Source of the DNA: Flavobacterium plurextorum
Lineage (GTDB): Bacteria > Bacteroidota > Bacteroidia > Flavobacteriales > Flavobacteriaceae
Length of the DNA stretch: 56,473 nucleotides
Reading direction: 5' to 3'
Assembly: GCF_002217395.1 (NCBI RefSeq)
Contig: NZ_MUHD01000002.1
Location: 1-56,473 of the forward strand
The notes under the pieces: generated by a model
Database searches by the model: none
What the model was told of the DNA's origin: nothing
The model's input: only the letters and a program-made list of their open reading frames with translations
Program-made: the position numbers and the translations under genes
Shown: piece by piece, positions 51,504-56,473 of the stretch
Position numbering within the stretch: position 1 is the stretch's first letter
How the letters are laid out: each line of letters begins with the position of its first letter

Positions 51504-52682
51504 TTAAATAGACTTAAATGCGATTACAAACGCAATTACCGTAATAATTATTCCTACCATGAAAAAATTATAGGCAATACGCAGTAAATTGTACTTTCGC
51601 TGTAAAACCAATCCTAGGTAATATAAATCTTTGATCATTGTTGAATACAAATAATCTCGATCTTTCATCATTTCATTCATTGCCCAATCGTAATCTTCAA
51701 GAGGCATTTTATAGAAATTTCCAAAGAACATTAAATTCACTTTTTTCTCTTCAACATCAGCACGTGTAAAAAAACCAGAAGTTACTTTTGGCCGCGTAGA
51801 AAGTATTGCAAAAATAATGGTAACTACACTCGAAATCAGCATAATGAAAGTTGGCAGTACCAAATGCGCATTTTTTGGACTGTCTAATTTTGGAATAATA
51901 GACGAAAGTGCAATCGAAATAATAATAGCATTAACAGATAACAGAATATTAGCTTTACTATCGGCAATACCGCTTAAACGTGTGTGATTTCCAAGAGTAA
52001 CGCGAAATAAAGTATCAATACCACGATCTGGTTTTTCGAGTTTTTCTTTCTTTTTATTCTCCTCCTCTATTGCTTCGGCAGCTTTTAATTCTTGTTTATC
52101 AATTTTTTTTCGAACAAGCAGTAAATTTTTCTCTTTCAGCGGCTGCCATTTTCGCAGTGCATAATCTGTGTAAAAGCGATGTTTATTCAATAAAAAATTC
52201 AAATTCTCTTTTGCCCATTCCGCATTAGAGAATGATATTTTTCCAGTATTTTTAAGTTCTAAACGCAGCAATTCGCAAGTGGTTACATATTCTGTCCCCA
52301 TAAGATGAGCATAATCTGCATCTTTAATGATTTTTTCTAAATGCGTTTTAGGAACATATTCTTTCTGTGTTGCCAAAATCAAACTGGCAACAGCTGCAAT
52401 AAATTCTTCTGACTGTCCTTTTTCTTTCAAAAAAGCAGTCGCAATTTTCACACTCTCTTTCTCATGATTATCATAACCATGTACATAACCTGTATCGTGA
52501 AACCAAGCCGCAATTATAAGAGCTTCTTTATCGCCGTCACTTACTTCCTCTTTCTTACATAGTTCTTTAACCGCAGTAACTACCGTTAATGTATGGTTAA
52601 AATTATGGTAAGAATATAAATTAGAAAGTTTATCTTTGAGTAAATTACTGACGAAATCTTCGGATTGATCTATTAGATTCAT
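51504..52682 (-). CDS. HD-domain protein fused to a Pycsar-effector-type (DUF5706) membrane domain
   Basis: A 392-residue protein. Residues 1-190 are an HD phosphohydrolase domain: His30 in YHNFNHTLTVV, His62-Asp63 in AAWFHDTGYVHG, and DADYAHLMG around 127-135. A charged linker (about 195-222) precedes a membrane domain (about 224-392) with LGNHTRLSGIADSKANILLSVNAIIISIALS and further helices, resembling the transmembrane effectors of the Pycsar antiphage system. No pyrimidine cyclase gene is nearby, so a complete Pycsar system is not present here. The HD part might hydrolyse a nucleotide that controls the membrane part. Divergent from the following gene with only 26 bp between the two starts. 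Confidence 0.85.
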   Translation of the reverse strand: MNLIDQSEDFVSNLLKDKLSNLYSYHNFNHTLTVVTAVKELCKKEEVSDGDKEALIIAAWFHDTGYVHGYDNHEKESVKIATAFLKEKGQSEEFIAAVASLILATQKEYVPKTHLEKIIKDADYAHLMGTEYVTTCELLRLELKNTGKISFSNAEWAKENLNFLLNKHRFYTDYALRKWQPLKEKNLLLVRKKIDKQELKAAEAIEEENKKKEKLEKPDRGIDTLFRVTLGNHTRLSGIADSKANILLSVNAIIISIALSSIIPKLDSPKNAHLVLPTFIMLISSVVTIIFAILSTRPKVTSGFFTRADVEEKKVNLMFFGNFYKMPLEDYDWAMNEMMKDRDYLYSTMIKDLYYLGLVLQRKYNLLRIAYNFFMVGIIITVIAFVIAFKSI

Positions 52683-52708
52683 AAAGAATATTTTTATACC
52701 ACTAAATT

Positions 52709-55700
52709 ATGAAATTGTTTTTGGAAAATCATTTCATTGCTAAGATTAAAAACTATTTATTAGCAATTGCAACTCTTATATTAATTAGCTCTTGTGCCAC
52801 GCATAAACCTCAATACGGAAAAAATGTAAGCGCTAATGAAACAGAAAACGCAACTGATACCATAAAAATTGCCCAAACATTTTATCTTGTCGGAGATGCA
52901 GGAAATGCCGACGAAGAACAAGCACAGCAAACTTTGGAGCTTTTACATCAAAGGTTAAAAAAAGCCGGTAAAAAGTCAACTTTGCTTTTTTTAGGAGACA
53001 ATATATACCCAAAAGGTTTTCCAAGCGATAAAAATCCTGACGATAAAGCACTTGCCGAAACTAAACTTACTAATCAATTAAAACTGACTAAAGGTTTTAA
53101 AGGCAAAACAATTTTTATTCCCGGCAATCATGATTGGTACAGCGGCATAAAAGGTCTTGAACGACAAGCTGAGTTTGTAACTAATTATTTAAATGACAAA
53201 AAAGCTTTTTTACCAAGAAAATCATGTCCAATTGAAGGCGTGAAAATTGACAGTACAACAACTTTAGTAACAATTGACAGCGAATGGTTTCTTGAAAACT
53301 GGGATGATCACCCGACTATCAACGACAATTGCTCTATAAAAACAAGAGAAGATTTTTTTGATGAGATGGAAAGCATTTTAAATAAAAATCAAGAAAAAAC
53401 AGTTGTCTTGGCAATTCATCATCCTTTGTTGAGCAATGGAACGCATGGCGGACAATTCTCTATGGAAAAACAATTATTTCCTCTTGAGAATAAAATTCCG
53501 CTTCCAATTATTGGATCTTTTATCAATTTACTTCGAAAAACATCTGGAATAAGTCCGCAGGACATTCAAAATAAGCAATATACTATTTACGCCAAAAGAA
53601 TTAAAACGCTGTTACAGAAACAGAAAAATGTAATTGTTGTTTCTGGACACGATCACAATCTGCAATACATCAGCAAAGAAAATATTCAGCAGATTATCAG
53701 CGGAGCCGAATCAAAATCTGAAGCTGCTAGAGCTGTAAATCCTTACGATTTCTCGTATGGCGGAAATGGCTATGCAACTTTAACTTTGTTTAAAAGCGGC
53801 GATGCTAAAGTTTCTTTTTATGGAAATGAAAACAATAAAGAAAAACTACTTTTTGAACGCGAAATAATCAAGGCTAAAGAAATTAATTGGGCGGCAGATA
53901 TCCCGAATAACTTCCCTCCAAAAATAACAACTTCTATCTATCCGCCGAAAATGACTGAAAAAAGTATCTTTCATAAATTCTTGTTCGGACAGCATTACAG
54001 AAAATATTACAGCATGCCAATTGAAGTAAAAATGGCTACTGTTGATACTTTAATGGGAGGATTAAAACCTATTCGAGAAGGCGGCGGGCACCAATCGGTT
54101 TCCCTTAGAATGTCAGATCCAAAAGGCCGCGAATATGTAATGCGCGCCATGAAAAAAAGTGCTACAGCATTTTTACAGTCAGTTGCTTTTAAAGATCAAT
54201 ATGTTGTAAACGATTTTGCCGATACTTATGCAGAGAATTTCTTATTAGATTTTTACACTACATCACATCCATATACAAGTTTTGCAGTTGGAAATTTATC
54301 CGACAAAATAGGATTATCGCACACCAATCCTGTTTTATACTATATCCCCAGACAAAATGGCTTAAAAGAATTTAATGCGAGTTTTGGAGACGGATTATAT
54401 ATGGTGGAAGAAAGACCTGCTGACAATCATATTGACGCTAAAAACTTCGGAAATCCGAGTGATATAATAAGCACAGGTGACATGATGGCAAATCTTCATA
54501 AAGATGAGAAATATGGTGTTGATGAAAAAGAATATATAAAAGCTCGTTTGTTTGATATGCTGATTGGCGACTGGGACAGACACAGTGACCAATGGCGTTG
54601 GGGCGAACATAAAAAAGACGGAAAAATTATTTACAAACCAATTCCGAGAGATCGTGATCAGGCATTTGTAAAATATGATGGAACTCTACTTTCTCTTTTA
54701 ATGAATATTCCCGCATTGCGTCATATGCGTACTTTTAAAAGTTCTATCGACAATGTAAAATGGCTTAACAGAGAACCTTATCCATTAGATTTGGCATTTT
54801 TAAAAACGTCTGAAGAAAAAGACTGGATTGCGCAGGCAAAATTTATTCAAGAAAATCTATCTGACAGCGATATTGATAATGCTTTTAAAAGTCTGCCAAA
54901 AGAGGTTCAGGATGAAACGATTGACGAAATTAAGCAAAAGCTAAAAAGCAGAAAGAAAGAGCTTCAAAAATATGCAATACGCTATTCTGATGTTTTAAGT
55001 AAAACAATTATGATTGCGGGAACTGATAAAAAAGACAAATTTGTTTTGAATCATATTGCTAAAAACAAAATTGAACTTCAGGTTATCAGAATGAAAAAAG
55101 ATGGCGACGAATTACAATACACAAAAACGATAAGTGACACTAAAACGAAAAATTTATGGATTTATGGTTTAGACGACAACGATGTTTTTGAAGTAAAAGG
55201 CGATCATAAATCAAACATTAAAATTCGTTTAATTGGCGGTCAAAATAATGATGTTTATAACATTGAAAATGGACGAAAGGTTATTGTTTACGATTTTAAA
55301 TCAAAAGAAAACACATATAACTTGGACTCAAAAACTAAAACTCAGTTAACTGACGATTATGATGTTAACTTATACAATTACGAAAAACCAAAATACAATG
55401 TAGTTTCTGGTCTGCCAAATATTGGATATAATCCTGATGATGGTGTAAAATTAGGCTTTAATATAAATTACACGGTAAACAATTTCAAACAGAATCCTTA
55501 TACTCAAAAGCATGTATTAAATGGTTTTTACTACTTTGCTACAGGCGGTTTGGAATTTAATTATGCGGCACATTTTCCTGGATTACTGGGTAAATGGGTT
55601 ATTGATGTTGAATCACAGTATACTACTCCAAATTTTGCCATGAACTATTTTGGATATGGAAATGAAAGTCAGAACAATGATGAGGAATTTGGAATGGATT

Positions 55701-56443
55701 ATAACAGGGTTCGTATTCGAAAATTTAATGTATCGGGCGCTATTAGACATGTTGGACGATACGGAAGTGAATTTAGCTTTCAACCTATTTTTCAAAAAAT
55801 GACAGTTGAAGAAACCGAAAATAGATATATTGATATTCCAAATATCGTAAATCCGATGGTATTTGACAGCCAGACATTTGGCGGTGTAAAAGTAAAATAT
55901 CAATTTAAAAATTCTGATTTTGCTGCAAAACCAACTTTAGGAATGGCGTTTATGATTGCCGCCACTTGGACGACAAATTTGAGCGACACGAAACAAAATT
56001 TCCCAACACTGGAAAGTATTTTAGGCTTTACTCATAAAATCGATCATAACGGAAAACTGGTTTTGGCGACATACTTAAAAGGAAAAGCAATCCTTAATAA
56101 CAATTACGAATTTTATCAAGGCGCTGCTTTAGGAGGCGACACCGATTTAAGAGGATATAGAAACGATCGTTTTTTAGGGAATTCATATTTCTCTCAAAGC
56201 TCTGATCTTCGATTAAGTCTTGGTAAAATCGAACGTACGGTTGCTCCTTTGACTTACGGAATTTTAGGTGGTTTTGACTACGGAAGAATCTGGCTTGATG
56301 GAGAAAATTCAAGAAAATGGCATCAGGATTATGGCGGTGGTCTTTGGCTGAATGCAATCAATGTTTTAACAGCAAGAATCTCTTATTTTAAATCTCCTGA
56401 CGAAGTAGGAAGAGTTATTTTTGGGGCTGCATATAGTTTTTAA
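52709..56443 (+). CDS. Outer-membrane lipoprotein: metallophosphoesterase, kinase-like module and beta-barrel
   Basis: A 1244-residue protein. The N-terminal signal ends in a lipobox-like LISSC (Cys29). Residues about 55-330 are a calcineurin-like phosphoesterase: GDAGNAD (Asp63), FLGDNIYP (Asp97), IPGNHDW (Asn140-His141), AIHHPL (His237) and SGHDHN (His314, His316). Residues about 440-760 hold a glycine-rich REGGGHQSVSL segment, YVMRAMKK (Lys482/483), IGDWDRHSDQWRW (Asp623-Arg624-His625) and IPRDRDQAF (Asp648, Asp650), an order resembling CotH/FAM20/PI4K-type kinases. Residues about 895-1244 are a BamA/surface-antigen-type beta-barrel ending GAAYSF. It probably sits in the outer membrane with the catalytic part facing the periplasm or cell surface. 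Function unknown. Confidence 0.85.
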   Translation: MKLFLENHFIAKIKNYLLAIATLILISSCATHKPQYGKNVSANETENATDTIKIAQTFYLVGDAGNADEEQAQQTLELLHQRLKKAGKKSTLLFLGDNIYPKGFPSDKNPDDKALAETKLTNQLKLTKGFKGKTIFIPGNHDWYSGIKGLERQAEFVTNYLNDKKAFLPRKSCPIEGVKIDSTTTLVTIDSEWFLENWDDHPTINDNCSIKTREDFFDEMESILNKNQEKTVVLAIHHPLLSNGTHGGQFSMEKQLFPLENKIPLPIIGSFINLLRKTSGISPQDIQNKQYTIYAKRIKTLLQKQKNVIVVSGHDHNLQYISKENIQQIISGAESKSEAARAVNPYDFSYGGNGYATLTLFKSGDAKVSFYGNENNKEKLLFEREIIKAKEINWAADIPNNFPPKITTSIYPPKMTEKSIFHKFLFGQHYRKYYSMPIEVKMATVDTLMGGLKPIREGGGHQSVSLRMSDPKGREYVMRAMKKSATAFLQSVAFKDQYVVNDFADTYAENFLLDFYTTSHPYTSFAVGNLSDKIGLSHTNPVLYYIPRQNGLKEFNASFGDGLYMVEERPADNHIDAKNFGNPSDIISTGDMMANLHKDEKYGVDEKEYIKARLFDMLIGDWDRHSDQWRWGEHKKDGKIIYKPIPRDRDQAFVKYDGTLLSLLMNIPALRHMRTFKSSIDNVKWLNREPYPLDLAFLKTSEEKDWIAQAKFIQENLSDSDIDNAFKSLPKEVQDETIDEIKQKLKSRKKELQKYAIRYSDVLSKTIMIAGTDKKDKFVLNHIAKNKIELQVIRMKKDGDELQYTKTISDTKTKNLWIYGLDDNDVFEVKGDHKSNIKIRLIGGQNNDVYNIENGRKVIVYDFKSKENTYNLDSKTKTQLTDDYDVNLYNYEKPKYNVVSGLPNIGYNPDDGVKLGFNINYTVNNFKQNPYTQKHVLNGFYYFATGGLEFNYAAHFPGLLGKWVIDVESQYTTPNFAMNYFGYGNESQNNDEEFGMDYNRVRIRKFNVSGAIRHVGRYGSEFSFQPIFQKMTVEETENRYIDIPNIVNPMVFDSQTFGGVKVKYQFKNSDFAAKPTLGMAFMIAATWTTNLSDTKQNFPTLESILGFTHKIDHNGKLVLATYLKGKAILNNNYEFYQGAALGGDTDLRGYRNDRFLGNSYFSQSSDLRLSLGKIERTVAPLTYGILGGFDYGRIWLDGENSRKWHQDYGGGLWLNAINVLTARISYFKSPDEVGRVIFGAAYSF

Positions 56444-56446
56444 AAA

Positions 56447-56473
56447 AGGCTCAAAGGTTCAGAGTGGCAAAGG
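56447..56473. repeat. Period-8 word array cut by the window end
   Basis: Words AGGCTCAA, AGGTTCAG, AGTGGCAA, AGG follow the last stop codon with an exact 8-nt period. This is the left arm of the family seen at 44216-44326 and 39881-40000; the right arm would lie beyond the window. Confidence 0.85.

Noticed and set aside
51504..52682. Complete Pycsar defence system
   Set aside because: Only an effector-type domain is present. The neighbours are a GAF protein and a phosphoesterase-barrel protein, neither of which is a nucleotide cyclase.

Overview
The window reads as chromosomal DNA of a Flavobacterium-like member of the Bacteroidota. It is AT-rich, genes lack Shine-Dalgarno sites and instead have A-rich leaders, several promoters match the Bacteroidota -7 element TAnnTTTG, and the families are typical of the group (TonB-dependent receptor with carboxypeptidase-like domain, 2TM proteins, LytTR/LytS pair, MBL-rhodanese fusion, trpEGDCFBA operon). 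About 55 protein genes are supported. I found no tRNA, rRNA, CRISPR array, prophage or transposase.

Layout. 0.1-9.6 kb holds respiration and sulfur genes: a Crp/Fnr regulator, a TauE/SafE exporter, cytochrome bd oxidase (cydAB), a persulfide dioxygenase-like MBL/rhodanese protein and a two-part YeeE/YedE transporter, with a GNAT, an XRE regulator and an HD hydrolase between them. 9.8-13.9 kb is a glycerol module (glycerol-3-phosphate dehydrogenase, glycerol kinase, aquaglyceroporin). 14.3-16.0 kb is a MarR-nitroreductase-YceI operon with twin palindromic operators placed on its promoter. A secreted beta-helix protein follows. 17.6-26.5 kb is the whole tryptophan operon, preceded by an 18-residue leader peptide with three consecutive Trp codons and an attenuator hairpin. 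It carries three extra genes (lipoprotein, cyclotransferase-like, carbon-nitrogen hydrolase) and ends in a strong terminator. 26.6-31.3 kb is a TetR-controlled tripartite efflux pump.

From 31.4 kb come yaaA, a CCA-adding enzyme and heme A synthase. The minus-strand block 39.6-35.4 kb encodes a secreted helical-repeat protein, a LytS-type histidine kinase with a C-terminal 2TM domain, four standalone 2TM proteins and a LytTR response regulator, probably one signalling operon. A TonB receptor follows. 42.3-44.2 kb is a small operon (DinB, YciI, acetyltransferase, VOC), then a ClC channel, an HPP membrane protein, a pRiA4b-type protein, a four-helix-bundle gene lying between 37-bp inverted repeats, a nucleoid-associated protein and a large GAF protein. 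The end holds an HD protein fused to a Pycsar-effector-type membrane domain, divergent from a 1244-residue outer-membrane protein joining a metallophosphoesterase, a kinase-like module and a beta-barrel.

Intergenic DNA is unusually structured. Many gaps hold inverted pairs of short word arrays with a 7-10 nt (often exactly 8 nt) period, long near-perfect hairpins, or small GCTCC/GGAGC hairpin modules. They occupy most gaps inside the trp operon and are the most pervasive unexplained signal here. All functional assignments come from reading the sequence and recalling families; no search was run.
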